A stretch of 64,000 nt of DNA from Tipula vernalis. Lineage: Eukaryota > Arthropoda > Insecta > Diptera > Tipulidae. The notes beneath the pieces were generated by a model, which was not told the DNA's origin, did no database searches, and saw only the letters and a program-made list of their open reading frames with translations. The stretch is taken from positions 65,460,789-65,524,788 of the forward strand of contig OY282558.1 of the NCBI GenBank assembly GCA_958295665.1, given 5' to 3'. This document shows, piece after piece, positions 10,549 through 24,261 of the stretch; position 1 is the stretch's first letter; every line of letters begins with the position of its first letter. Position numbers and translations under genes: made by a program.

Positions 10549-13500
10549 ATCTTCTTTTGGAAGCAGAAATGTATGGTCAACTATAATCGGTTGGACAGAT
10601 TACACTAGGAAACGAACTGCCTATCTTACAAAACTCAGTATTAGGCTGGGCAGTGATTGGTGGTACCACAGCATCATCAATTTCTAGATGCAGTAATGTG
10701 GTGTCTATGTCTACTGAGTCTGATTCTCAACGTCTTGATGATTTATTGGAAAAACTTTGGGAGAATGATCAATACGAGACTATTAATAACAATGTGCTTC
10801 AAGGTAATATGTGTAATCACCACTTCGTTGAAACATTTTCAAGAGACGAGGCGGGAAGGTTTGTGGTTAGGCTACCATTTTCTAATTCTCCTTCCGTGTT
10901 AAGAGACTCTGCAGCACGAGCAAAAAAACGATTTCTAAACTTAGAGAGCAAACTGAAGCGAGACGCGGATCTTCATTCCGCATACAATCAAATTATGGCA
11001 GAGTATTAACAGTTGGGTCACATGGAATTGGTAGACCAAGTGAAAGAATCAAACTTCCATTTGCCCCATCACTGTGTAGTGAAGGCTGAGTCATCTTCTA
11101 CCAAATTAAGAATAGTGTTCAATGGCTCAGCAAAATCGTCAACAGGCTAATAATTGAATAATATTTTAATGACTGAACCTGTGGTGCAAAACAAATACTT
11201 CTTCACCCGAGCGACCAGCAATAGTCATAGACCAGTATATTTTTTGGCGGTACAATGTGGGCGAAGAATTGCGCACTTACAAATTAAATACTGTTACGTA
11301 CGGTACTACTACAGCTCCTTTTTTGGCTACTAGTTCTCTTCTACAATTAGCGTTGGAATCCATTCGTTAGCTCAGTCATCCAAAATTATATATACGTCGA
11401 TGACTTATTATCTGGGTCCAATTGTGTTAAGGACGCGATAAGATTGAAATTTACTATCTCGTCTATTTGACATTCAGCTGGAATGACCCTCAGAAAATGG
11501 TGTTCTAATGAAGCCGAGTTATTATTGGATACGCCAATGAAAGATCGAGAATTAGTGGTGCCAATTGATGATGATCACTCATTAGGTATAAAAACGTTGG
11601 GTCTGTATTGGTAGCCAGAGCTCGACCATTTCAATGTTCAAGTGGCTACAGCAGTTTGCCAAACAAAAATCATAACCAAACGAATCGTTATTTCCCAGCT
11701 AGCAAGTATTTTCGATCCCAATGGCTTTGTTGCACCAACTGTTGTGTTGGGAAAAATTCTCTTGATGAAAGCCTTCCAATGGTTCATCACACGTACTGGA
11801 TGAATTATTTGCACAACTTGTCTGATCTGAATAAAGTAAAAATACCTCGACACATTTTCAATTCATGTCGAGATCCACAACGCATACAGTTGCATGGCTT
11901 CGCTGACGCCATTGAAAAGGCGTATGGGGCTGCAGTGTATGTGCGGTTCCATGACACAAAAAAATTTGTTGTCACTCTATTATGTTCAAAATCACGGGTA
12001 GCACCACTTAAACAATATACATTACCGCGACTTGAACTATGTGCGGCATTATTGTTAGTTAAACTTGCATCTCAGTTATCAAAGATTATAAATTTTAAAA
12101 TAGAGGACTATTTTTACTGGACTGATTCTATGATATGTCTCCATTGGATCAATTCTTCATCATCTAGGTGGAATGTAGCCAATCGTGTTTCAATCATTCA
12201 ATCTCAATTCAAATCCAAAAATTGGGTACATGTAGATCATCTTGAATCCAGCAGACTTAGTCTCCAGATGATTAACACCTAAATCACTAATATCCTCTAG
12301 CTTATGGTGGGATGGGCTTTTGTTTCTAACAATGGCAGATGAAGTCTGGAATGGTAAAAAGGCTACGTTTGGGGAAGGGATAATTATTTCAGAACAACGA
12401 AAGTTTGTGAGCACACTTGAACGAAATTGCTTTCGTAATACACAACAACCGTCTGAAAAAAATTCAGGTCCATTAACATCAGACGATTTAGACACCGGCT
12501 TAAAGTTGACGCTGAGGTCTGTGCAGAAAACATCATTTCCGGAAATTTACAAAGGGATGACTAACAAAAATTACAATATACTCAAATCACTATCGCTGTT
12601 TTTTGATAAAGATAAAATACTTCGTGTTGGTGGACGGCTGAAATTTTCATCCTTATCGTACGCATCCAGGCATGCCGTATTGTTACCAAGGGATCACTTC
12701 GTTACTGTCGCACTACTTAGACATCTACATATTAAATATACGCATATTGTGCCACAAGGTCTATTGGCAGCAATCCGACAATCATATTGGCCTATCAATG
12801 GCAAACAGCGAAGAAAGTGTGCAAGGAATATGTCCTGTGCGCACACGCTAGACCAAGATTATTACATCAGAAAATGGCTGACTTACCGGCAGAACGGGTA
12901 AACATAGCTCCACCATTTTATAATGTCGGGGTTGACTTTGCTGGGCCATTATACATACAAAATCATATCTGGCAGTCTTTGTATGTCTCGCCACTAAAGC
13001 AGTTCATCTTGAATTGTCATCAGATTTAACATCAGCTGCATTTATGGGAACACTACGAAGATTCATTGCCATGAGAGGATTGTGCCGTAACATATTCTCA
13101 GACAATGGCACAAACTCACAACTAAATGAACTACACCGTTTACTGAAATCTCAGCTATTTAACGAAGATAAAATCAAGTGGAATTTTGCTTCACCTAATT
13201 CACCGTATTTTAGTGGACTTAATGAAGCAGCAGTGAAATCCGCTAAATATCACATTCGTCGAATGATGGGGAACGTCATGTTGAATTATGAGGAACTCAA
13301 TACTCTCATCAAACAGGTTGAAGCAGTACTAAACTCCCGACCGATGACAGCATTAACAACCGATGATAATGTAGAAGTTTTAACACCAGGGCATATCCTC
13401 ATAGGTCGCCCATTGCTTGGTGTACCAGAACCTGCCAATCCCCAGTTAATTCACGTACCTTACTCAAAAAGATGGCAACTAGTGAATCAATTATATAAAC

Positions 13501-13575
13501 AATTTTGGGCGAAATGGTCCAAAGAATACCTGCAGCAATTGCAACATCGTTTTCGGTGGCAGAAGCCAACTATTA
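10549..13575 (+). pseudogene. pol: BEL/Pao pol, 5' part
   Basis: Begins inside the protease (IDLLLEAEMYGQL, then LPILQNSVLGW near 10,620-10,650). RT follows in fragments: RDEAGRFVVRLPF (10,843-10,880), LRIVFNGSAKSS (about 11,105-11,140) and YIYVDDLLSGSN (11,390-11,425). RNase H carries GFADAIEKAYGAAVY (11,897-11,940), LPRLELCAALLL (about 12,025) and YWTDSMICLHW (12,115). Then integrase with the NIAPPFYNVGVDFAGPLY core (12,900-12,955), FSDNGTNS (13,095), PNSPYFSGLNEAAVKS (13,195), and the start of the C-terminal DUF5641 domain (LTPGHILIGRPLLG near 13,380; HRFRWQ near 13,545). Stops and frameshifts interrupt RT and RNase H. The frame is cut at 13,575 by the CACTA-like insertion and resumes at 23,371. 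Confidence 0.85.
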
Positions 13576-13639
13576 CACGGAAAAAAATAATATAGTTAAC
13601 ATCACAAGATGCCTTCTATTAATTGAGATTTGTGATAAT

Positions 13640-14040
13640 CAATATTTTTTTTTTAATATTCACAATTTTTTTATTGATATCAACAAACCCAGTTTTTCTT
13701 TCATTTTTGTGAATTGTGAATTTCAAAAAACTGCTTTTATTAAATTTTTACTTTCAAAATTACTAAAGGTTTTTGTAACTGATAAATACATGCAAGTGAA
13801 TTTCAACAAATTTACTGTTTTATGAATTTCATATAGATAAATACGTGTAATTTTCACCAAAATAATTAAACTTTTAAATGAAGAATTGAATAAAATCGGT
13901 TTAATGATATTCAATAATCACAATTCAGGCATAAAATAATATTATTTAAATTTCTGGCTATAGTTAAAATAAATTTTCATTTAAATCACAAAACATATTT
14001 TAATCTTCGGAACGCTTTTATGAATTTCATAAAAAAGTTA
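13640..14040. repeat. Subterminal repeat cluster of the CACTA-like element
   Basis: Short motifs related to TGTGAATTTCA and its inverse ATTCACA recur near 13,652, 13,708, 13,714, 13,796, 13,822, 13,915 and 14,020, and again around 15,298-15,345. Such arrays bind transposase in plant CACTA elements; the same role here is inference. No reading frame in the region is credible. Confidence 0.45.
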
Positions 14041-14743
14041 AAATTGCTTTAAATACTTCAAATATTTGACGTAATTTAGTAAATGAGATTATACAAATTA
14101 AGAGTTACAATTCTTACGATTAGAATAGGCCGATTAATCCTACCGCGCCTCTTTACCGGCTCTTGATTGTTGGATTGATAGAATATTTAAACTGTCTAAA
14201 TACATATTCTCTTCCAAAATAAAACGACTTTCGACAATATTCGATTTAATTTGACAATTATTACTCGTAATTCGTACTTCGATTGATATAGACAAATAAA
14301 ATACATATTCCTACATCTGCGTTTTGAAAGAAGGTTATTAATGTAGAATATTTCTTAAAATATCTTCCAGATTGATTTTTTAATAAATGTATTTAAACGC
14401 GGTAAGTCAATATGATTAAGAGGCCCTCTAATAACGCCGAACGAACCCAACAGTAACACAACTATACTACAATAGTCACTGCATAGGATACAATTGTTGA
14501 ATGTCCTTCATTCGGCAAATTCCGAAAATTGTCAGTGGTAGAATGCCAACAAAATAAAAATCTGGGTATCATATTGTACACGAAATCAAGTGCAACGAAT
14601 ACGCTGGAATATTAGTCTCGTTTTTCGAGCTGATCCGAAATTAATGGCGCAGTGACCTTTCAATGGTCCTTAACAGCGTATTACGAAACATCAGTGACCT
14701 GAAAAAAACCGTTTAATACATGTGATTTTGTCGAGATAATCAT
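14041..14743. other. Non-coding part of the CACTA-like element
   Basis: No gene is seen. A C/G-richer patch at 14,128-14,165 (TCCTACCGCGCCTC) stands out but matches no feature I recognise. Confidence 0.35.
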
Positions 14744-15015
14744 GTCGAATGTAGAATCCGCAGGAGCGAATCAATCGCGAACTGAAAATTACAATTACAA
14801 AAATGAAAATAGTTGCTGTAATTCAAAGTATCCTGGAAAGCTACTATTGATTTATATGTAATTTATTTTCATTTTTTGTAAAAATGCAATAATATTGTTG
14901 CGTGTTTAAAACATTTTTTTTTTCACGAATTGTAAAAAATTCAAAAGGAAAATCAATGAAACTACTGCAGTTTTTGAGCCGCGATTGATTTGCTCCCGCG
15001 GATTGTATAGTCGAC
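14744..15015. repeat. Foldback of about 45-bp arms
   Basis: Left arm 14,744-14,788 and right arm 14,971-15,015 are inverted copies with a few mismatches, sharing AATCCGC(A/G)GGAGC(G/A)AATCAATCGCG. The loop is about 180 bp with no gene. It could be a MITE trapped in the transposon or a structural subterminal feature. No clear target duplication is seen. Confidence 0.65.
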
Positions 15016-15500
15016 CTGAATGTATTCCGTTTAAATAAAGTAACGCTTGTAAAATTAAGAGGGGTAGTGGAAATGTGCCAAATCAAGCTTCAACAAAATA
15101 CCTATGATAGCTTAAAATTTAAAATTCGCCTTAGAATCTATTTCCCTAATAAAATAATAAATTAATTATTTTTTAACATTTATTTTATGTTAGTCAAGAA
15201 ATAAAAATTAAGTATATCACGAAATAAATAGTACCTCACGAAATTTTTGTGTTTATCATTTCATCTTTTATTAAATACACAAAATTGTTTACATGCTTTT
15301 ATGAATTTAACTCAACTTTTGTGAATATCACAATATGTTTAGTATTAATGTACCGTTAATATTTTGTGTAATGCAGTTTGATGCCTTTGTTCGAAGAATC
15401 ATTTGAAAAAGGACGCTGTTTGAATTGAGTTGTGAAATTTATTTTTTATAAAGTAATTTAATTTTTTTAAATAACGTGAAACTTTAAGAATTGTACTTTA
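15016..15500. other. AT-rich DNA before the mariner
   Basis: Contains further TGTGAAT/ATTCACA-like motifs near 15,235 and 15,300-15,345. Otherwise nothing is recognised. Confidence 0.35.
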
Positions 15501-16768
15501 CGAGGGCGGATTGACAATGAAGCTACCTAGCGCTAGATGGCAGCACAAACACAAATTTTTTTTGTTTTTTAGAAATTGCGATCTGTCAAACGTCAGCTGT
15601 TAAAATTTCACCCAAATTCATCGATTAGTTTATTTGTTGTAGTCGTTTGAAGTAAGCAACTTTTGTGTTTCTTGAAAAATGGAAAAAAACGAATTTCGTG
15701 CAGTGATTAAACACTATTATTTGAAAGGGAAAACGGCGAAAGAGACAAAAGAAAAGCTCGATAAACATTACGGTGAGTCTGCTCCGTCAGATTACATGGT
15801 AAAATATTAGTTTGCTGAATTTAAACGCGGCCGAAGAAGCACTGCAACAATACCATCAACAGGAAGGCCAAAAGAGGTGGTTACTGAAGAAAATATCAAG
15901 AAAATCCTCGATATCGTTATGAATGATCGCCGAGTCAAGTTGCGTGAGATTGTTGAAATGTTAAACATATCATATGAACGTGTGTTCAACATTTTGCATG
16001 AACATTTGCATATGAAAAAGCTATCGGCAAGATGGGTACCGCGTTTGCTCAGTGTCGAACAAAAACGACTTCGACAGACCACTTCACAGCGGTGTTTGGA
16101 CATGATAAAGCGTTAATTACTGTTGATGAAACGTGGGGCCACCACTACACACCTGAAACCAAAAATCAATAGAAACAATGGGTGGAAGCTGGTGGAAGTG
16201 CTCCGAAGAAGGCAAAGGCAGTGAAATCGGCTGGCAAGGTTATGGCCACTATATTTTGGGATGCACACGGAATATTGCTCATCGATTATCTTGAAAAAGG
16301 ATCCACAATCACAGGAAAGTATTATCGTGCATTATTGGATCAATTGGTTGATGCAATCAAGGAAAAACGACCACATTTAAAGAAGAAAACAGTGCTCTTT
16401 CTTCAAGACAACGCACCGGTTCACACAGCATTAGATACGATGCTAAAATTACGTGAAATACACTTCGAATTGGTTGATCATCCACCTTATAGTCCAGATT
16501 TAGCTCCTAGTGACTTTTTCCTGTTTCCAAACTTGAAAAAATGGCTCGCAGGACAAAGATTCATCTCAAACGAAGAAGTGATTATCGAAACTAACGCGTA
16601 TTTTGAGGGGTTCCCGAAATCGTATTATTCAGATGGTATAAAAAAGTTGGAATATCGTCTTACTAAGTGTGTCGAATTAAATGGAGACTATGTTGAGAAA
16701 TAAATGGTTTTTGGCAAAAAAAAATTTTGTTTTCCTACTTAGGTAGCTTCATTTTCAATCCGCCCTCG
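15501..16768 (+). mobile_element. mariner element, 1,268 bp, with TIRs and TA TSD
   Basis: The left end CGAGGGCGGATTGACAATGA... and right end form 29-bp inverted repeats with one mismatch (15,501-15,529 and 16,740-16,768). TA dinucleotides flank both sides (15,499-15,500; 16,769-16,770). The length is that of a standard full mariner. It sits in the non-coding 5' part of the CACTA-like element, with no internal deletion apparent. Confidence 0.95.
15679..16703 (+). pseudogene. mariner transposase (DD34D), inactivated
   Basis: The ATG at 15,679 starts MEKNEFRAVIKHYYLKGKTA, the helix-turn-helix end of mariner transposases. ARWVPRLLSVEQK (near 16,030) is the WVPHEL-like motif. Catalytic aspartates lie in VDETW (about 16,122), LQDNAPVHT (about 16,405) and YSPDLAPSDFF (about 16,490), with 34 residues between the last two: the DD34D signature. 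It is interrupted by a TAG near 15,808, a frame change near 16,095, and a TAG near 16,171. The intact copy would be about 340 aa, the normal size. Dead, but the low damage suggests moderate age. Confidence 0.9.
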
Positions 16769-16770
16769 TA

Positions 16771-17039
16771 TGCGTTGAAATTTTGGGTGGATATAAACTA
16801 AAAACCAAATAGTTTATCTTGTGCTGATGCAAGTGGAATATAAAAAAATTGTAAGTGTATGTGAGATTTTGTTAAACTTATAATTTCTTATTCATTTTTA
16901 TATTAATTTTAGGGACATTAATCTTTTACGACATTTTGTTTTAATTTTCAATCTAAAAGTTATAATTAGGTTACATATTTTGTGCAACTGTTCAGATGTA
17001 TTCTTCTTTTCTTAAATACGTAGTAAATTATAATAAATT
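16771..17039. other. 5' flank of the CACTA-like transposase
   Basis: AT-rich DNA between the mariner and the transposase ATG at 17,040. It probably holds the transposase promoter; no box can be assigned with confidence. Confidence 0.35.
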
Positions 17040-19474
17040 ATGAGGTGCTTTAAATGCGGGATAAACGTATAATTGGCAATTTTGGAAACTTCAAAATTCA
17101 TGTTCTTAATTTTCATAAAATGTCCACAACAGATGGATTCCAATGTTTAGAAGGGGATTGTTTTATATATTTCTCTACGTTAAAAAGCTTCAGAAAACAC
17201 GTATTTTGTAAGCACCCAGAAAATTTCTTAACTATAAATGAGATTCCTAACGTAATTGAACATGTAGCTTTTCAAATTAATCAAACTAATCATAGTTCGA
17301 TAAACCTCCAAAACAAATTTGTTAAAAATACTTGTGACGAAATAAATAAATTTTGTCTTTCGACAAATAACAATAAATTTGATACTAATCAAATATTAAA
17401 GTTTGTGTTACAAATGCATTCCAATGATTCCTTTTCTCGGAAAGATGTATTGGATATACAAAATAAAATTGTTAATCAAATAACTATACCGTTTGTAGCA
17501 GAAATAACTAATTTTATAAAAAATAATTCCAAAACAGACAATTTTATAAACAATTTAAGTAATTTAATCAAAAAGTTTGAAAATTCCTTCCAATTTTGTA
17601 AATCGGATTATAAATTGTTCACTGAACTACAAAACCAAAATCTTTACCTGTCGCCAACATGTTTTTTATTTCGAAAGAAATAGCTCCTGTAGTTTTCAAA
17701 GATAATTTGGTCTACGATGAGAGTATTTCATCGGGAATTCTTTTATCGTTAAAATTTCAATTCAGGAAGTTTTTTGAAAAACCTGGAATTTTGAATGAAG
17801 CTCTTTACAATATATCAAACATAGACGAATCTTGCACATTATTATCTAATTTTATGCAGGGTGAGCTTTGGAAGAAAAAAAAAAAAAGAAATTTCTTAAT
17901 AAGACAGTTGTCCCTTTTTTTCTATATATAGATGATATAGAAATAAATAACCCTCTTGGATCACACGCTTCTCAATACAGTGTTTCAAATATCTATTATG
18001 CATTTCCTTGCCTCGACATGTCACGATTGGAAAATATCTTTTTGGCAGGAATCATAAAGTCCAATGATATGAAATGTTATGGAAATAACTCCTGTTTAAA
18101 AGGTCTAATATCGGAAATAATAGATTTGGAACAAACTGGAATTATGATAAAGGCTCCTGATAATAATTTAAAAGTCCATTTTGTACTAGGCTTAGTTTTA
18201 GGTGATAATCTTGGTGTTAATGGCGTATTAGACTTTACTAAATCTTTTTCCTCAAAACTATTTTGCAGATTTTGTAGAGCTACCAAAACTCTGTGTAGAA
18301 CATCATACAAGGAAAATGAAGACATGGTTAGAACTTTAAAAAATTACTCGACAGATGTAATGTTGAACCTCCCGTCAGAAACTGGTATTAACGGACCATC
18401 AATCTTCAACTTAATTGAAACCTTCCATGTTGTAGAAAATTACGCAATTGACGTAATGCATGATATATATGAAGGTGTCTGTCATTATGACATATGTCAT
18501 ATTCTAATATATTTTATAGAAAAAGTTAAATATTTCGATCTTTCTACATTTAATAAAAGGGTCTTGTTATTTGACTATGGTCAAATTGAAAAAAATAATA
18601 AACCCAGACCAGTTAAAATGGTACACTTAAAAAAGTTCCATTTAAAAATGTCTGCGAAAGAAATGAAAACTTTTACACACTTCCTTCCATTAATTATTGG
18701 CGATCTAATACCTGATGATGATGAGGTTTGGCAGTTCTTTCTCAACTTTTTAACGATTGTTGACTCATTGCTTTGGTATCATATACCAAAGGGTCATTTA
18801 AAGACTCTTCAAAACCAAATAGAAAAGCATCATATGGATTATCGTAATTTGTTTAATGATAATCTTAAGCCCAAACACCACTTTATGACTCACTATCCAA
18901 CAATTATTAAATTTTCCGGGCCACCGCGGTTTTACTGGTGCTTTCGATTTGAGGCGAAACATAAGCAATTTAAGGTATATGTAAACTCAATTACTTCAAG
19001 GAAAAATGTGTGTCTATCTTTGGTGAAAAAATTTCAATTAAAATTTGCATAATCCTTACTGGATGTGTCGAAAAGTTCAATTACAATTGACGACAATCAC
19101 ATAATTGACATTGCTTTTGATTCATTGTTAAAAACATGTTATCCCGAAGAAAACCCTATTAATTATAAATTCTATAGTAAAGTAGAATACAAAGGAAAAA
19201 TTTATAAATCTGGGTATTTTTTACCATTTTGTTTAAACGAATGTCTGTTGTCGAAATAGATTATATAGCTGTGAACAGCTTAAGGACAAAAATAATCATA
19301 ATTTGTCGTCCATTAAAATCAATTTACTTTTGTCAACATTACGCTGCGTATAGAATCGATTTAAATGATAAGGGTTTAGTTGTAGCTATGGATATTCATA
19401 CATTTTGTGGGCCTCCACTTAACGCAAATAATTCATATAAATCCAATTCAATGATAAGAATAAAAGAATATTAA
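17040..19474 (+). pseudogene. CACTA/EnSpm-like zinc-finger transposase, copy 2
   Basis: The ATG at 17,040 reads MRCFKCG, a finger start, then a frame shift leads to a second finger (CLEGDCFIYF...KHVFCKH, 17,145-17,220). After a long linker come tnp2-like blocks: YIDDIEINNPLGSH (17,920-17,963), LGLVLGDNLGVNGVLDF (18,187-18,237), FCRFCRATK (18,260-18,290), the hallmark DVMHDIYEGV (18,450-18,480), and FRFEAKHKQF (18,945-18,975). The acidic residues in DDIE, GDN and FEAKH are candidate catalytic residues. The C-terminus ends near IRIKEY (19,474). Frames break near 17,050, 17,670, 17,890 (A12 run), 19,052 and 19,255. Most are single-base events, so the protein is close to complete (about 790 aa). 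Confidence 0.75.
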
Positions 19475-20916
19475 TTTTATTTTCTATTAGTTATATAACT
19501 AGTTTAAGCTAAGAAATTTAATGTTTTGTTGAAAAAAAAAATTTAAAAACCACATCAAATATTAAATTTTTAAGGACAATTTTGTTATTATATTAAATTA
19601 GTATTAGGATGAATTGAGTAAATTTTTCTAAAAAGTCCAGCTTAACCAACAAAATATTTATTTTACGCTGCAGTATTTTAAAAATGAACGAAACTAGAAA
19701 CGAACATATTTTTCAACTCAACACATTTGGAAAGAACAGCTGTATCTAACATCATTGAAGACGGGACCAACTACGACGGTCAATATATAATAATAAACGC
19801 TCCAACAATTGAACAAGCTGAACTTCAAGAGCTACTCAATGTGTGGGATTTACCTGAATTATATTCATACTTAGACGGTAAGTTAACTTAACTATTGTAA
19901 TTTTAGTAAACAGCCAAATTATTTAATATTTCCAGCCCAAAAAGTATACATCAATGAATTAAAACTTCTTATACCGGCACATATCGTCCCATTGCTAAAA
20001 GATTTTACGTGGAATATAATAATTAAATTTACAGATGCCATAAAAAAATGGCAATTGCAAAACAATTGCTCTGATGCTGCTTCAACGGTCAGTGATACTT
20101 TATCATCAATGACATGGCCTAGTACACCACCACCATCTCAAACATTGATGAATTTTACTTTTGAAGAGAAGATTACTACTTCCAATATTACTGATATTTT
20201 GATGGATTCTCATGAAGCTAGAACTTTACTTAAGGAGATAACCGAGGCAGACCATTTATTAACGGAATTAAAACGGGATAACTTGTCCAATTTAATAGTG
20301 AACTATTATATTCGGCATGGAGAAAAACTGACTACGCAGATGTGCCAGCAATTAGCAGAAGCAATTGTCACACTAGTACCATCAGAGGATAAGGTAAATT
20401 TAAAGCATGTTATAAATTATTTCTCTAAATAACAGATTAAGATTTATTGTTACTTTTTATAGGATTATTATTACCTCCCAAGGAAAAATGCTTCTCCCTT
20501 AGGGAAGCTTTATTTCAAATATTATAATCAAATTGCACGCCTAAAAAGAGTTGGGGTTTACCAAAAATTGGCGAGAGATGACAACAGCAATAATCCAGAA
20601 CTAGATACTGTTAGACAAATGGAAGATCAGGAAGATAGTGAATGCCATTATCAAGCACTTCGAAATGAAGTACTTAACTATGAGCAGTTACTTTATCATT
20701 GGAATGGCTGCAGTAAAAATCGTTTATTATTTATTAAAAATAATTCTACAGCTGACATTTTTGCTAGATATCCAAACTACAAAGAACCATTGGGATATAA
20801 ATTAGTGAATTTATTTAGAAATGCCTATAAGTTTCGACTTTTACAAACTCCCGGAATTAAGCTCAAATTACATGTATCGATAGAAATAATAGTTATTCTA
20901 GATATAAATGTGTATA

Positions 20917-21328
<412 letters not shown>

Positions 21329-22038
21329 CGTCATCTGAGTTCTATCTTGTCCTGTAGACCATTTCTTTTCGAAAATAAGTTATGGATGGATTCTTATATT
21401 TTCGACCACGCACTTTCAGAATCTCTTATCAAAGAATTATCTCTTATAGTTTCTGAGTAATTTAATTTGAATTTTGTCCTATATTACTGAAATTCGGTTA
21501 TTTCCTCTTAAATGTTCATAATTAATTGTCCTATTAGATAAATAATATCTTCTATTTATAAATTAATGATTTTTAGAGTAAATACTCTTTATAAATGCTT
21601 CCTTTTGTTTGGGTCCTATATCCTACATGTTTCTCAATTACAATAAAAATCAAAAAAATCTGTTTAACATAGACATAGGAATTGGCCTATATATCCTATA
21701 TTTTTGGCATTAAAAATCAAAATTTATAATAAAATTTCAAAAAAATTGTGAAGCTCCAGCAACAGCTCTAGTTCCATTTTTTTGTTGAATTTATATAAAA
21801 ATATCATGCCTTTATATAAAAATTAACCAAATTAGAAATATTATTTTGAATGTAAACTTTTTTTGTTTAAACTTTAAAATTCGATTCCTGTAAAATTTTG
21901 AAAATGCCATATAAGACAAGATTGAACACATATCACAATATGCCTGTGCTTTAAATTTTTTCATGTTGAGGTTTTGTTATAAACTACAAATATAATATTT
22001 TCATTATGATCTTAATAATTTTGTCATTATTTAATTTC
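21329..22038. other. Intronic AT-rich DNA
   Basis: No coding signal. It forms the 3' part of the long intron between exons C and D of the SAM-like gene, ending at the TTTAATTTCAG acceptor. Confidence 0.4.
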
Positions 22039-23022
22039 AGATAGCAATCGATTACTTGTATTTGTACAACAAACCGGGATTAATGTTACACCAAGAATAC
22101 GTAAATGAATTTTACAAAAAAATATGCATCGTTTTTGACACAGATCTTAAAGATCCAAATTCAAAGCATCTCTTTGAAAATTTAAAGAAGCATTCTGATT
22201 CAACAGAAAGTAAGTATAATAAAAATTTAAAATTTTCCATCCTTTATATTTATTTAACTTTATAATTGCAGATGGACGATTTGCAACCATATTCATTTTG
22301 TTGCATGCTGTTATTAAAAATAATCCAGTTAAAATTGTTATTACTGAAGGCGGGAAACGAAAACACGTCAAATATTCAATAAAAGAATGTCAAAATAGTT
22401 TTCTCTATGTTTGTGATAGTGTCAGAGACTCAGAACAATATTTTGATAAATTATTGGAAATGAAGCAGAATGTACAGCCGTTTATATGTATAATAGGCAA
22501 ATGTATCTTGAAGCCGGAAGAAATACTAGTTTATCTAGATAATACAAAATACAAAGTGTTAACAATTTTTAAAGCAATTGATATTTGCTTTAAACTATTT
22601 CACTTATTTGACTTAAAATACCCTATTGCGGGATATAATGTTTGGCAATTCTTACAATTATATTTCTACAACTTACAACTACCTTCTGATATTACTAATC
22701 CTTCTGTTAAGCAATTAATCAAAAAATTAGAAGACATTAAGGTAGTTTAGAAATACATACATTTATAGGATTTTTATTACATAAATTTGTCAAATATATG
22801 TACTGAATTCTAATTAATTTTAAGTTTCTGTTGTTATTATTTGAGATTGAAGTCTTTAATTTTTAGTGAATTCATTTAGTAATAATATTACTAAACTTCA
22901 ATAAGAAATGTACTTACAAAAATTGATTTTTTATAATTGCTATGAAATAATAAAATATACTAGAAATATAACAAAATAATTTATTTTTATTTATAATTTA
23001 GCCCAAATAGTATACATACTTA

Positions 23023-23273
<251 letters not shown>

Positions 23274-23370
23274 TGGGGTTTTGTTATAAACAATCTATAG
23301 TTCAATTAGAGCGACATTTTGTGATTGAAATAATGTTTTTAGTGTTTTTCAATAAGTTTTTTTTTCCGTG

Positions 23371-23597
23371 TAATATTCCAGAAGGCACAGTAGTCATTAT
23401 AAAGGATGACAACCTTCCACCATTAAAATGGAAGTTCGGGCGAATCATTTCTCAACATCGTGGAACTGACGGTTTAATCCGAGTTGTGTCAGTTTTTAAA
23501 ACCGCCTCAGGAATTCTGAAGCGGGCAATTACCAGCCTATGTACACTTCCAGTCAACATTGATCATACAAGTGATCAAGGCGGGGGAGAATATTAAC
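23371..23597 (+). pseudogene. pol: BEL/Pao pol, C-terminal DUF5641 part
   Basis: The frame after the CACTA-like right end reads [19 protein letters not shown], the hallmark of the C-terminal domain of BEL/Pao pol (DUF5641). It then ends with [16 protein letters not shown] and a stop at 23,595. It continues the frame cut at 13,575. Unlike the upstream RT, this stretch has no internal break. Confidence 0.9.
23578..23590 (+). promoter_or_regulatory. BEL/Pao polypurine tract
   Basis: AGGCGGGGGAGAA directly precedes the putative 3' LTR and overlaps the last pol codons, as is usual for compact BEL/Pao elements. Confidence 0.6.
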
Positions 23598-23948
23598 CAC
23601 CAGATGAAAAAATTCGTTGTAGAAAGACGTGTCCGACTGAGGGTTGGGCAACTGTATTTTTATTTTTATGTATTTTATGTACTAGTGCATATTACCGATG
23701 CACAATTGTACGAGTACTTGTTGTTTTTGTACAGTACAAATATGCGAGAATGGTATTTATTTTTTTTGGAAAAGAATCGGTCTGTTTGCTGGTCTTGATC
23801 GAGCGTGACAAAAATAAAATATTAAAAATTCTGTTGCAAATAAAATTTGTAAAGTTTAAGATAAAAACAAACGAAAAACTAATAAAATATAAAAGTTTTG
23901 TTTGAGTTTTATTCAACGGGAGAGGAAAAAGCTCCAATCCCATTAACA
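23591..23948 (+). repeat. Putative BEL/Pao 3' LTR
   Basis: Starts right after the polypurine tract as TATTAACC (probably a mutated TGTTAACC) and ends CCCATTAACA. It contains AATAAA-type signals near 23,885-23,895. The 5' LTR is missing because the element is truncated, so the boundaries are inferred. Confidence 0.45.
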
Positions 23949-24261
23949 CAACTCATACAGCTAACTTCGTGGTGTACATTTTTTCACCAGAAATGTATAG
24001 CATGTATGCAGCTTGAATTCGTAAAGTTTATCATAATTGGATCAGATTGGATACATAGACTGTCACTTAGCCAAGCTATCCGAAAAAGCGGGAAAAAAAC
24101 TCGATTTTGGGAGAATATTAGATGTTGTCTATTTTAAACTTTTATTTGGTAGAAAGCTTCAGGAAGAAAAATATTTCGAAGGGGTGTGTTCAATTTCGAT
24201 GTAATGTTATTTTTATAATTGCTATATATCCCGATGTTCAAACACGAACATTCTATTGATC
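23949..24261. other. Unassigned DNA between BEL/Pao LTR and duplicated segment
   Basis: No repeat or reading frame recognised. It may be original host DNA. Confidence 0.35.

Noticed and set aside
14844..15086. 80-codon minus-strand frame
   Set aside because: Overlaps the foldback and has no recognisable motif or codon pattern.
15807..16103. 98-codon minus-strand frame
   Set aside because: Antisense shadow of the mariner transposase.
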